The notes beneath the pieces are model-generated. The model was not told where the DNA came from, did not search any database, and saw only the letters and a list, made by a program, of their open reading frames with translations. A stretch of DNA of 64,000 bases from NCBI RefSeq assembly GCF_006334925.1, contig NZ_VDHJ01000011.1, positions 1-64,000 of the forward strand, given 5' to 3'. Below are positions 28,868-37,356 of the stretch, one piece after another. The stretch's first letter is position 1. Each line of letters starts with the position of its first letter. Source of the DNA: Corynebacterium tapiri (GTDB lineage: Bacteria > Actinomycetota > Actinomycetes > Mycobacteriales > Mycobacteriaceae). Position numbers and translations under genes: made by a program.

Positions 28868-29338
28868 ATGACCACCACGCGCATTCCCGCACTGCTGGCC
28901 ACGTGGGCCTTCATCACCGCCGCCGTGGCCATGATCGCCTGGAGGTTGTACGGCTACCTTCCTCCCGTCCAGGTTTCCGGGGCCGTGACACTGTGGTTGC
29001 TGGCGGTGGTGGTTGTGGTGCTCGTTGTGGTGGTCAGGGCGTCGATAAGCGAGGAACATCGCATCGGGCTGGACCGAACCCAACTCAATCCCATGACCAT
29101 CGCGCGCATGATGGTGGTGGGCAAGGCCGCCGCGTGGACCGGCGCGATCATGGCTGGCGGATACTCGGGGCTCGCGCTGTACCTGGTGCCCAAGTTGCAA
29201 AAGCTGGCCGCCGCGGGTGACGAGCTGCCGATTGTGATCGCCGGACTGATTGGTGCGGTGGTGCTGGGCGTGGCGGGCGTTGTGCTCGAGCGGCACTGCC
29301 AAACGCCGCCGCCGACGGACGCCTCTCCGGCCACTTAA
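28868..29338 (+). CDS. DUF3180 membrane protein
   Basis: A 156-residue membrane protein of unknown function, with four hydrophobic segments (about residues 9-28, 37-58, 86-107 and 118-140). The cytoplasmic loop RTQLNPMTIARMMVVGKAAAWTGA is the conserved part of the family. Its position between folK and the DUF6779 gene matches the Mycobacterium order (Rv3605c-like). A 20-base copy of the dispersed motif lies inside the coding region at 29038. Confidence 0.85.
   Translation: MTTTRIPALLATWAFITAAVAMIAWRLYGYLPPVQVSGAVTLWLLAVVVVVLVVVVRASISEEHRIGLDRTQLNPMTIARMMVVGKAAAWTGAIMAGGYSGLALYLVPKLQKLAAAGDELPIVIAGLIGAVVLGVAGVVLERHCQTPPPTDASPAT
29038..29057 (+). repeat. Dispersed motif copy, 20-base form inside the DUF3180 gene
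   Basis: GGCGTCGATAAGCGAGGAAC is identical to the copy at 46598-46617 in an unrelated gene. Here it encodes part of RASISEEHR. Confidence 0.65.
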
Positions 29339-29363
29339 GCACCACTTGGTTAAAGTAGTGGGC

Positions 29364-30422
29364 ATGACTCACCAACACGACGGTCACCATGCGCAGAAGT
29401 CAACCGACGGTGGGCAGATCGCGCTCATCGTCCTCGTCGTGCTCGCGGCTGTGGCCAGCGTGATCATGCTGCTCACCGATAGCGCCTGGGCACTCAAGCT
29501 CGCCCTGGTTGCGGCCCTGTGGGCGGCCTGCATCGGCTTTATCCTGGTCTTCCGCTACCGTTCGCAGGCCACCGAGGCGCTGCAGCGCGAGCAAGAGTCG
29601 TACAAGCTTGCCGACGAACGCGAGGCCCGGCACAACGAAGAGTTGCGTGCCGCCCGCGAGGGGCTGCCCGTGGTGGAGTCGACCGACGAGCGCACCGCGG
29701 AGATGCTGGGTGAACTGCGGGAGGAGATCACCAAGCTGCGCGCTCAGATCGAAGAGCTTTCCGGACGCAGCTTCGGTTACGAGCAGGCCGCGATTCGCGC
29801 CGAGTCGCGCCGCATCCTGGAGCTGAACAACACGGAGGCCTCCGCGACCAAGCCGTCGTTTGCGGCGGAACCGGAAGCGGAGCCGGAGCCACGCGTTGAG
29901 CCGCGTGTTGAGCCCAAGCCGGAGCCGGCGCCCGCGCGCGCCACCGTCACCGAAGTCGAGCCCGAGCCGGTCAAGACTGGGTCCCACCGCCGCCCGCAGG
30001 GTGCCCCGAGTGCCGATGCGGTTGCCGGCAAGCTGGGGCGCCAGCCGCAGCGGCCCACCAGCCCCAACCCGTTGAGCGCCCTGATCACGGAAAACAAGCG
30101 CCGCGAGCAGAACGAACAGGAGGCGGCCCCGAAGCAGACCAGCTCGTACCGCACGAGCCTGCGCCCGCAGTCCGAGGCCAAGCCGGCGGCAGAACCCGTC
30201 GCGGAGCCGCCTGCCGAGCCTGCGCCCAAGCCCGCCTGGCAGGATCGCATTTTCGATTGGGAGACTGACGACACCGCAACTTTCGGCGTGGTCAAGGACC
30301 CCGAGCCGCAGCCAGCTGCAGAGGACGAGGCAGCCCGGCATGGCCGTCGTCGCCGCGACGAGAACACCACGGGTGTCTCGGTCGCCGAGCTGCTTGCCAA
30401 CATGCGCAAGGGCGACAAGTGA
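29364..30422 (+). CDS. DUF6779-like membrane protein with long disordered tail
   Basis: A 352-residue protein of unknown function. Two helices (about residues 18-38 and 43-64) are followed by a charged coiled-coil-like segment (ALQREQESYKLADEREARHN onward to about residue 150) and a long region rich in Pro, Glu, Ala and Lys. It ends in the conserved TGVSVAELLANMRKGDK. Position and layout match Rv3604c of M. tuberculosis. The ATG at 29364 is chosen because the two helices begin soon after; earlier reading overlaps the DUF3180 gene. It overlaps the next gene by four bases. Confidence 0.8.
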   Translation: MTHQHDGHHAQKSTDGGQIALIVLVVLAAVASVIMLLTDSAWALKLALVAALWAACIGFILVFRYRSQATEALQREQESYKLADEREARHNEELRAAREGLPVVESTDERTAEMLGELREEITKLRAQIEELSGRSFGYEQAAIRAESRRILELNNTEASATKPSFAAEPEAEPEPRVEPRVEPKPEPAPARATVTEVEPEPVKTGSHRRPQGAPSADAVAGKLGRQPQRPTSPNPLSALITENKRREQNEQEAAPKQTSSYRTSLRPQSEAKPAAEPVAEPPAEPAPKPAWQDRIFDWETDDTATFGVVKDPEPQPAAEDEAARHGRRRRDENTTGVSVAELLANMRKGDK

Positions 30423-30967
30423 CCCCACCGCGCTTGCGGGTGGCCACCTACTTTCGCCCGCCTTTTCCCGGTGCCAATGACGACCTGGCGCTGGGCCTTG
30501 ATGCGGCCGGGCATGAGGTGCGTAAGCTCGGATCGCTCGACGAGGCCGCCAGCGCCGACTGCATTCTGGTGACGGTTCCGGGCCAGGAGCTTGCGGGGGT
30601 CGTCGAGAAGCTAGCTGGGCATGTGCGCCCCGGGCAGATCGTCGTGCACACCTCGCTCGACCACGGGGCCGAGGCACTCGATGCTGTGGAGCTCAAGGGT
30701 GCGCACGTGGCCGCGATGGCGCAGGTTAATTCGGCATTGTGGGCCGTGGATTTTCTCGACCCGGCAGGCGAGGCGATCGTCAACGCCTTCGCCATGGAGT
30801 GCCACGCCAGCACGATTCGCGTGCAGGGAAGCCTGCGCGGTCCAGTGCTCAACGAGGTGCTGCTGCTCAACCAGATCCCCGAGCACCTGGTCGGCGAGCT
30901 GGAGCCGGAAGCCCTGCGTCAGCTGCGCCTGCTCATCGCTTTCCAGGAGGATGCGTTCGAGGGTTAA
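30419..30967 (+). CDS. Short Rossmann-like protein (DUF2520 N-terminal part)
   Basis: A 182-residue NAD-binding-like protein, GTG start. LALGLDAAGHEVRKLGS and DCILVTVPGQELAGVVEKLAGHVRPGQIVVHTSLDHGAEAL resemble the Rossmann half of DUF2520 proteins. Homologues in this position, such as Rv3603c as I recall, are near 300 residues, so the C-terminal dimerisation half appears to be missing or strongly shortened. No intact GxGxxG is visible at the N-terminus (the stretch reads FRPPFPGAND). Function unknown. It overlaps the preceding gene by four bases and lies ten bases before the PanC-like gene. Confidence 0.7.
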   Translation: MTPPRLRVATYFRPPFPGANDDLALGLDAAGHEVRKLGSLDEAASADCILVTVPGQELAGVVEKLAGHVRPGQIVVHTSLDHGAEALDAVELKGAHVAAMAQVNSALWAVDFLDPAGEAIVNAFAMECHASTIRVQGSLRGPVLNEVLLLNQIPEHLVGELEPEALRQLRLLIAFQEDAFEG

Positions 30968-30977
30968 CCTATGTGGC

Positions 30978-31781
30978 ATGACGATGACCAGTGGTGAGGC
31001 CGTAACCGTTGCAGACCTCGAGCGCATTCGCATGGTGGGAAGCGCTCTGCGCAAGACCGGCCGCCCGGTCATTCTGGTGCCTCTTGGCTCGGACGTCCAT
31101 GCTGGTCACATCGCTCTGATCCGCGCCGCGCGCAGCGTGCCGCGCGCTTGCGTCGTGGTGGCCTATTCCGGCGATGCGGACGATCCCATTTTTGCTCGCG
31201 AGAAGGTCGACGTGGTCTGGCACGTTCAGGATTCCGACCTCTGGCCGAGCGGTCGCCGCGTGCGCCTTGCTGCGCAGACCGCCTTCGAGGACGTCGACGA
31301 CGAGCTCACCCGCATCATCGCGCTCATCGGCGCTTTGGGGCCGAGCGAGGTCGTGGTGGGGGAGAAGGACTGGGAGCTGGCGTGGGCGGTGCAGCGCGCT
31401 GTGCGGGATCTGCACCTGCCCACTGCGGTCAAGAGCGTGCCGACGGTACGCATGCCCAACGGGTTGGCTATCTCCCTACGCAATACCCAGGTGGCCGAGG
31501 ACTGCCGCGAGCAAGCATCTGCCCTCTCCGCCGCCCTGGTTGCCGGAGCCCACGTGGCCGAGCAGGGCCGCGAGGCTGTGGTGCGGGTTGCTCGCGACGT
31601 GCTCGCGGCGGCAGGCATTGAGCCCGAGTACCTCGAGCTGACAGCTCGCGACATGGGCCCGGCACCGGAAACCGGGGACGGGCGGTTGCTCGTGGCCGCC
31701 GAGATCGGTGGGGTCCGGCTTATCGACAACGTAGGCGTCCCCATTGGAATCGGCTTCCGCAACCTGGACGGCGAGGCTTAA
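30978..31781 (+). CDS. PanC-like nucleotidyltransferase paralogue, pantoate site not conserved
   Basis: A 267-residue protein related to pantothenate synthetase, which condenses pantoate and beta-alanine using ATP. The ATP-site HxGH survives in DVHAGHIALI, and GEKDWELAWAVQRAVRDL and NGLAISLRNT correspond to the KDYQQ and SSRN motifs. However, the usual MGALH is GSDVH, the FVNPxQF segment with its pantoate-binding Gln is replaced by AYSGDADDP, and the second Gln of KDYQQ is gone. So true PanC activity is doubtful. No panD follows. The ATG at 30978 is used; another ATG lies two codons later. Confidence 0.72.
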   Translation: MTMTSGEAVTVADLERIRMVGSALRKTGRPVILVPLGSDVHAGHIALIRAARSVPRACVVVAYSGDADDPIFAREKVDVVWHVQDSDLWPSGRRVRLAAQTAFEDVDDELTRIIALIGALGPSEVVVGEKDWELAWAVQRAVRDLHLPTAVKSVPTVRMPNGLAISLRNTQVAEDCREQASALSAALVAGAHVAEQGREAVVRVARDVLAAAGIEPEYLELTARDMGPAPETGDGRLLVAAEIGGVRLIDNVGVPIGIGFRNLDGEA

Positions 31782-31824
31782 GGGGTTTCGGGTGCTGATT
31801 GCTTCCGGTCGTCAGTAAGCCAGC

Positions 31825-31868
31825 AAAAAGCCCCGGCCAGCACTCCGCGAGGGAGCGCGCCGGGGCCT
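31825..31868 (-). terminator. Rho-independent terminator for phoX
   Basis: On the minus strand GCCCCGGC (31866-31859) pairs with GCCGGGGC (31837-31830) and is followed by TTTTT (31829-31825). It lies about 40 bases beyond the phoX stop, and panC-like transcripts from the other side would also meet the stem. Confidence 0.88.
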
Positions 31869-31905
31869 TGAGCCAGAAAGCTAGAAAGCCAGAGAGGCCT
31901 TTAGG

Positions 31906-34008
31906 CTAGGAGCCGATCTTGCCGCCGTCAGCCTTCCAGACCACGGCCACGCCCGGACGCGGAGGCTTGTTGCCACCATCGGGCCAGTGGGAGGTCGGGT
32001 TCTCGACGGTGGCGTCGTCGTCCTCACCCGGGTGCTGGACGCACACCAGCACGCGCTTGTCGTCGACGATCGGGCCGCACGTCTCGGCGTCGTTAGGCAC
32101 AGTCAAGAAGCACTTGGTCAGGCCGCGCTGCTCGCCCTCAACCGCGACGGCGTAGAGGCCATCGTGGCTGTCCAGGGCGTTGCCGTCGGTGGAGATCCAC
32201 AGGTTGCCGTGGGAGTCGAAGGCCACGTTGTCGGGGCAGGAGATCGGGGAAACCTTGGACTTATCAAAGCCACCGAAGTAGCTGTAGGCCTCGTCGGGGT
32301 CGCCGCAGACCAGGAGGAGGTTCCAGGTGAACTCGGTGCCGGCGAAGTCGTCGTCGATCTCCATGACCAGGCCGTTCTTGTTCTCCCGCATCGGGGCGTA
32401 CTCCTTGACGTCCTCCTTGGACTTCTTGGCGTTCTCGCCGGTAGCACCGCGGTAGGAGTTGTTGGTCAGGGCGACGTAGACCTTCTCGTTGACCGGGTTG
32501 ACCTCGAAGTCCTCCGGGCGGTCCATCTTGGTGGCGCCCACCTTGTCAGCAGCGAGGCGGGTGAACAGGAATACCTCTGCGCCGTCCATGCCCTCAACGT
32601 GGGACTCGGCGGTGCCGTCCTCCTTGGCGGTTGCCAGCGGGATCCAGGAACCCTTGCCGTCAAACTTGCCGTCCTCCGGAACCTCGCCGGAGCCGTCGAT
32701 CTCCTCTGCCGGGGAGTTGCCCTCCAGCTTGCCCACGTAGAGGGTGCCGGAGTCGAGGATGGTCATGTTGTGGGCGACGTCGCCCTCCTTGACCTTCTTG
32801 TCGGAGACGAACTTGTAGATGTACTCGAAGCGGGCGTCGTCACCGGAGTAGGCGACTACGGTGCCGTCCTGGGTGACGTGGACGTTTCCGGCCTCGTGCT
32901 TGAAGCGGCCTAGGGCGGAGTGCTTGACCGGGGTGGAGTTCGGGTCGAAGGGGTTGACCTCGACGATGTAGCCGAAGCGGTTGAACTCGTTGGGCTCCTT
33001 GGCCATGTCGAAGCGGTCCTCGAAGAGCTCCCAGCCACGGGTGGTCTGGCCCTCTTCTTCGACGCCCATGCGCTCGGCGTATTCCTTGTTGCGCCCCTCG
33101 AGCTTGCCGGCGTTGGTCCAGTAGGAGTCGTAGTTTTCCTCACCGGAGAGGTAGGTACCCCACGGGGTGACGCCACCGGCGCAGTTGGACAGGGTGCCGT
33201 GGACGATGGTGCCGGTCGGGTCGTAGCTGGTCTTCAGCAGCTCGTGGCCGGCGGCCGGACCAGTGATCTTAAAGGGCGTGTTGCCGGTGATGCGGCGGTT
33301 GAGCGGGCCGAATGCGCGGGTGAGCTTGCCGGTCTTCGGGTCCTTGGTCACCTCGAGGATGGTGTGGCCGTGGTTGGCCAAGCCGATCTTGACCTGCTCC
33401 TCGGTGGGGTTGTCCGCATCGTAGTTCGGGAACATGTGCGGCTCGGTGGTGTACTCGTGGTTGCACACGTACACCATGCGGTCCGGGTTGTCCGGGTGCT
33501 CGAAGAGGCCGGCGAAGTCGTTGTTGAAACCGAACTGCTTCTCGGCGGCCTCGGCGGTCTGGTTGTTGATGTCGAACTCAGGCGCGCCCTCGATAACCGG
33601 GTCGCCCCAGGCGATGAGCACGGACTGCTCGTAGCCCTCCGGGATAACGACCTTGTCCTCGGTGTTGGGCTCGACGACCGGGAACTTCATGCCCTCCGGC
33701 GCCTCAACGGGAGCGGCAGAGGAGGACTTGGCGGAGGAGCCAGCGGAGGAGGAGCTGGAGCCGGCGTTGCTGGAGGCCTCCTCGGCGCTGGAGCACGCAG
33801 CCAGGGCAGCCGAACCACCAACGGTAACCACGGTCAGGCCGCCGGCCTTCAGGGCGGAGCGGCGCGACATCAAGTCTCCGAAGTAGGTGTTGTCGGACTT
33901 GTTGTCGCACTCGCCGAGGCAGGCGTTGCCGCACTTGTAGGTGCAGGTCATGCTGGTTCGGCTAGAAAAGAACTTGTTCGTCAGAAGGTTCAGGCCCTTG
34001 ATCGGCAT
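31906..34008 (-). CDS. phoX: PhoX-family alkaline phosphatase (DUF839), exported
   Basis: A 700-residue exported phosphatase of the PhoX family, calcium/iron enzymes that release phosphate from organic esters. After a leader with four cysteines (C22, C26, C30, C34), a twin-arginine segment SRRSALKAGG (RR at about 49-50) leads into a hydrophobic stretch ending LAAC. It may thus be a Tat-exported lipoprotein with a Ser-rich linker. Family stretches are VYVCNHEYTTEPHMFPNY, GPLNRRITGNTPF, NCAGGVTPWGTYLSGEEN and DRPEDFEVNP. The ATG at 34008 keeps the cysteine leader; 23 extra upstream residues would be possible but lack family likeness. Confidence 0.87.
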   Translation of the reverse strand: MPIKGLNLLTNKFFSSRTSMTCTYKCGNACLGECDNKSDNTYFGDLMSRRSALKAGGLTVVTVGGSAALAACSSAEEASSNAGSSSSSAGSSAKSSSAAPVEAPEGMKFPVVEPNTEDKVVIPEGYEQSVLIAWGDPVIEGAPEFDINNQTAEAAEKQFGFNNDFAGLFEHPDNPDRMVYVCNHEYTTEPHMFPNYDADNPTEEQVKIGLANHGHTILEVTKDPKTGKLTRAFGPLNRRITGNTPFKITGPAAGHELLKTSYDPTGTIVHGTLSNCAGGVTPWGTYLSGEENYDSYWTNAGKLEGRNKEYAERMGVEEEGQTTRGWELFEDRFDMAKEPNEFNRFGYIVEVNPFDPNSTPVKHSALGRFKHEAGNVHVTQDGTVVAYSGDDARFEYIYKFVSDKKVKEGDVAHNMTILDSGTLYVGKLEGNSPAEEIDGSGEVPEDGKFDGKGSWIPLATAKEDGTAESHVEGMDGAEVFLFTRLAADKVGATKMDRPEDFEVNPVNEKVYVALTNNSYRGATGENAKKSKEDVKEYAPMRENKNGLVMEIDDDFAGTEFTWNLLLVCGDPDEAYSYFGGFDKSKVSPISCPDNVAFDSHGNLWISTDGNALDSHDGLYAVAVEGEQRGLTKCFLTVPNDAETCGPIVDDKRVLVCVQHPGEDDDATVENPTSHWPDGGNKPPRPGVAVVWKADGGKIGS

Positions 34009-34228
34009 TGGCGCTCTCCATACAGATGTTTTACGTGCGCGGACGTTGCGACGATAAGGAGCCAAAGTGTCTGCCATTCATGCGCAGAGTTACGGGTACG
34101 TGAACTTTGAGCGCACTCACAGCTAACTGCCATTTTTGCAACACTTTCGTGCCTTAATTCACTGTCCGGACATGCAGGGGCGCCCGCCCGTCGGTAGGGT
34201 TTATACTGAAAAACCCGTAAGAAAAGAC

Positions 34229-34247
34229 CGTCGATAAGCGAGGGAAC
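34229..34247 (+). repeat. Dispersed motif copy overlapping the hmp ribosome site
   Basis: CGTCGATAAGCGAGGGAAC ends five bases before the hmp start, and its GAGGGA part probably serves as the Shine-Dalgarno sequence. Confidence 0.6.
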
Positions 34248-34251
34248 AACA

Positions 34252-35421
34252 ATGCACCTGGACTACCTACCCAGCACCGACACCCACCTGAGCCCGGAGC
34301 ATGAGGAGCTCGTGCGCGCGACCCTGCCGGCGGTGGGGGAGAACATCCACACCATCGCGCACACCTTCTACGGCAAGATGTTCAGCGCGCATCCGGAGCT
34401 GCTGCGCGACACGTTCAACCGCGGCAACCAGAAGTCGGGCGAGCAGCAAAAAGCGCTGGCGGCGTCCGTGGCCACCTTTGCCACCATGCTTGTGGATGAG
34501 AACGCACCGGATCCGGTGCACATGCTCGATCGGATCGCGCACAAGCACGTCTCGCTGGGCATCGTCGAGGAGCAGTACCCGATCGTTCACGACAACCTCC
34601 TCGCCGCCGTGGCCGAGGTACTGGGCGACGCCGTGACCGAGGACGTCGCCGCCGCTTGGTCGGCCGTCTACTGGCTCATGGCCGACGTGCTGATCAAGCA
34701 CGAGCGCGAGCTCTACCGCTCCAACGACCTGGCAGATGGCGACGTCTTCCGCACCGTCACCGTGGCCGCCAAGGAGCAGCTCACCGACAACGTTCTGCGC
34801 CTGCGCCTCGAGGGCGATCTGGTGGCGCCGCTGCCGGGGCAGTACACGTCGGTGGGGGTGAAGCTTGACGACGGTGCTCGCCAGCTGCGTCAGTACTCCA
34901 TCATCAAGGGTGATGACCGCGCCTACGAGATCGCCGTGCAGCGCGATGGCGAGGTCTCGGCATGGCTGTTCGACAAGATCGCCCAGGGAGATTCCATCGA
35001 GGCCACCATCGCAGCTGGTGACCTGGTGCTCGAGGAGGGCGACGAGGACGTGGTTCTCATCTCCAGCGGCATCGGTTCGACCCCGATGGTGGGCATGCTC
35101 AACCACCTGCGCGAGCAGGAGTCCACGCGCCGGGTTGTGGTGTGCCACGTTGACGAGTCGGAGCAGACTTTTGCCCAGCGCGCCGAGGTTCGCCAGCTGG
35201 TCGATGGCCTGGCGGGCGCCGAGCTGCACGAGTACTTCCGCGCCCAGGAGCAGCGCCTGGACGTGACCAAGCTCGACCTGGCTGGCGCCCATGTTTACCT
35301 CTGCGGTGGCACCAACTTCCTGCAGGGGCTGCGCGCTCAGCTCGAGGCGCTGCCGGAAGGAAAGCGCCCGGCGGAGGTCTCCTACGAGATGTTCTCCCCG
35401 AACGACTGGCTGCTCGGCTAA
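34252..35421 (+). CDS. hmp: Flavohemoprotein (nitric oxide dioxygenase)
   Basis: A 389-residue three-domain enzyme that oxidises nitric oxide to nitrate with NAD(P)H. The globin domain (1-145) has the B10 tyrosine in HTFYGKMF (Tyr40) and the proximal heme His99 in AHKHVSLGI. The FAD domain includes LPGQYTSVGV and RQYSIIKGDD (the RxYS FAD motif). The NAD domain has ISSGIGSTPMVGML and the C-terminal YLCGGTNFLQ and YEMFSPNDW. It is transcribed away from phoX with a 243-base spacer. The gene probably serves protection from nitrosative stress. Confidence 0.95.
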   Translation: MHLDYLPSTDTHLSPEHEELVRATLPAVGENIHTIAHTFYGKMFSAHPELLRDTFNRGNQKSGEQQKALAASVATFATMLVDENAPDPVHMLDRIAHKHVSLGIVEEQYPIVHDNLLAAVAEVLGDAVTEDVAAAWSAVYWLMADVLIKHERELYRSNDLADGDVFRTVTVAAKEQLTDNVLRLRLEGDLVAPLPGQYTSVGVKLDDGARQLRQYSIIKGDDRAYEIAVQRDGEVSAWLFDKIAQGDSIEATIAAGDLVLEEGDEDVVLISSGIGSTPMVGMLNHLREQESTRRVVVCHVDESEQTFAQRAEVRQLVDGLAGAELHEYFRAQEQRLDVTKLDLAGAHVYLCGGTNFLQGLRAQLEALPEGKRPAEVSYEMFSPNDWLLG

Positions 35422-35439
35422 GCCCCTAAAGTTTTCGGG

Positions 35440-37356
35440 GTGCGCATCCTCGTTATCGACAACGTCGATTCCTTCACCTGGAACCTGGTGTCCTACGTGG
35501 AGGACCTCACCGGCACCCGGCCCACGGTGATCAGCAACGCCGAGCCCGGGTGGGATGCACGGCGCATGAGCGAGTTCGACGCGATCATCGTTTCGCCCGG
35601 ACCCGGTAGCCCGCGCGTGCCGGCCGATGTGGGCCTGAGTGCCCTGGCGTTTACCGAGGTCCAGGTGCCCACCCTGGGTGTTTGTCTAGGCCATCAGCTG
35701 CTGGGGCATGTTTTTGGCGCGCAGGTAGTGCGCGCGCCCGAGCCTGTGCACGGTCAGGTGCACACCATCACGCACACTGGCGCGGAGTTGTTTCGCGGCC
35801 TGCCAGAGAGTTTGCCGGTGGTGCGCTATCACTCGCTGATCGCCTCGCAGGTCCCGCCGGAGCTCGAGGTCACCGCGACTACCGAGGACGGCCTGGTCAT
35901 GGCCATGCAGCACACCCGCCTGCCCTACTGGGGTGTGCAGTTCCATCCGGAGTCGATCGGCGGGTTCGACGGGCATCAGCTGATCGCTAACTTTCTGCGC
36001 CTGGCCCGTCGGTGGCGCCTCCACGTGCACACCGTGGACCTGCAGGTCGATGCCGCCAGCGTCTACGAGGCCCTGTTCGCGAAGTCCGAGCACGCTTTCT
36101 GGCTCGACTCTTCCGCGCCCGAGCTACCCAACGGACGCTACTCCTACCTGGGCGATGCCAGCGGCCCGCTCGCGCGCGTGCGCTCGGGAAGCGAGCCGGG
36201 GTTCTTCGACTGGCTAGAGCGCGACCTTTCTGCGTTCGACGTGGATGCCGACGTGGACTTCGACTTCACCCTCGGCTGGGTCGGCGCTCTGGGCTACGGG
36301 CTCAAGCAGGAGTGCGGCTCCGCTGGTGTTGATAGCGCCGAGCCGAACTATGCGCTCATCTTCGCCGACCGCGCCGTGGTCATCGACCACCTGGAGCACC
36401 GCGTCCACCTCATCGCGCTGCTGGGTTCGGAGCACGACGCGCAGCAGGTGCGGTGGTGCGCGGAGACGGCTGAGCGGTTGTCTGGTCTGTCTGCGTCTGC
36501 GGCGGGCAGTATCGGCGAGCTGAGCGACCTGCGCCTCGAGCACTCCAAAGCCGACTACCTCGGCCTCATCGCCCACTGCCTCGAAGAGATCCGCGCCGGC
36601 AACAGCTATGAGGTCTGCCTGACCAACCGCCTCTACGCCACCGGCCGCCTCCACGTGGATAACGCTTATCGACGGCTGCGAGACAACAATCCGACCCCCT
36701 TCGGCGCACTCCTCAAATCCGGCGACCTGGCTCTGCTCTCGAGCTCGCCGGAGCGCTTTATCCGGATCGACCGCTTCGGGCGGGCCGAGTCCAAGCCGAT
36801 CAAAGGAACCCGCCCGCGCTCTGCCGACCCCTCGGTGGATGCCGCCTTGAAGGCCGATCTGGCCTCGCACCCCAAGGACCGGGCCGAGAACCTCATGATC
36901 GTCGACCTGGTGCGCAACGACCTGACTGCCTTCGCGCAGGCTGGCAGCGTGCGCGTCGACAAGCTCTGGGACGTGGAAAGCTACGCCACCGTCCACCAGC
37001 TCGTGAGCACTGTCAGCTGCCAGCTGGCTGCGGGAGTCAGCCCGGTGCGCCTGGTACGCGCGGCCTTTCCCGGCGGGTCGATGACCGGGGCGCCGAAGAT
37101 TCGCACCATGGAGATCATCGACCGCCTCGAGGGGGTCGGCCGGGGACTGTACTCCGGGGCGATCGGTTACTTTTCGCTTAATGGCGCGGTGGACCTGAGC
37201 ATGACCATCCGCACGATCGTCGCCCAGCCCGACGGGATCACCTACGGGGTGGGAGGGGCCATCCTGGCGCTTTCTGACCCCGAGGACGAATGGGCCGAGA
37301 TACAAACCAAGAGCGCGCCATTGCTGCGCTTGCTCGGGCAGGAGTTTCCCTCGTGA
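35440..37356 (+). CDS. pabAB: Aminodeoxychorismate synthase, fused PabA-PabB
   Basis: A 638-residue fused enzyme that makes 4-amino-4-deoxychorismate from chorismate and glutamine for folate. Residues 1-190 form the glutamine amidotransferase: VIDNVDSFTWNLV, SPGPGSP, the nucleophile in GVCLGHQLLGHVFGA and the His-Glu pair in VQFHPESIGG. Residues 210-638 form the chorismate-binding part with RFIRIDRFGRAESKPIKGTRPR, ENLMIVDLVRNDLTAFA, FPGGSMTGAPKIRTMEIID and GLYSGAIGYFS. The TrpE-like alternative is disfavoured because the amidotransferase is N-terminal and pabC follows. GTG start, 4-base overlap with pabC. Confidence 0.93.
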   Translation: MRILVIDNVDSFTWNLVSYVEDLTGTRPTVISNAEPGWDARRMSEFDAIIVSPGPGSPRVPADVGLSALAFTEVQVPTLGVCLGHQLLGHVFGAQVVRAPEPVHGQVHTITHTGAELFRGLPESLPVVRYHSLIASQVPPELEVTATTEDGLVMAMQHTRLPYWGVQFHPESIGGFDGHQLIANFLRLARRWRLHVHTVDLQVDAASVYEALFAKSEHAFWLDSSAPELPNGRYSYLGDASGPLARVRSGSEPGFFDWLERDLSAFDVDADVDFDFTLGWVGALGYGLKQECGSAGVDSAEPNYALIFADRAVVIDHLEHRVHLIALLGSEHDAQQVRWCAETAERLSGLSASAAGSIGELSDLRLEHSKADYLGLIAHCLEEIRAGNSYEVCLTNRLYATGRLHVDNAYRRLRDNNPTPFGALLKSGDLALLSSSPERFIRIDRFGRAESKPIKGTRPRSADPSVDAALKADLASHPKDRAENLMIVDLVRNDLTAFAQAGSVRVDKLWDVESYATVHQLVSTVSCQLAAGVSPVRLVRAAFPGGSMTGAPKIRTMEIIDRLEGVGRGLYSGAIGYFSLNGAVDLSMTIRTIVAQPDGITYGVGGAILALSDPEDEWAEIQTKSAPLLRLLGQEFPS

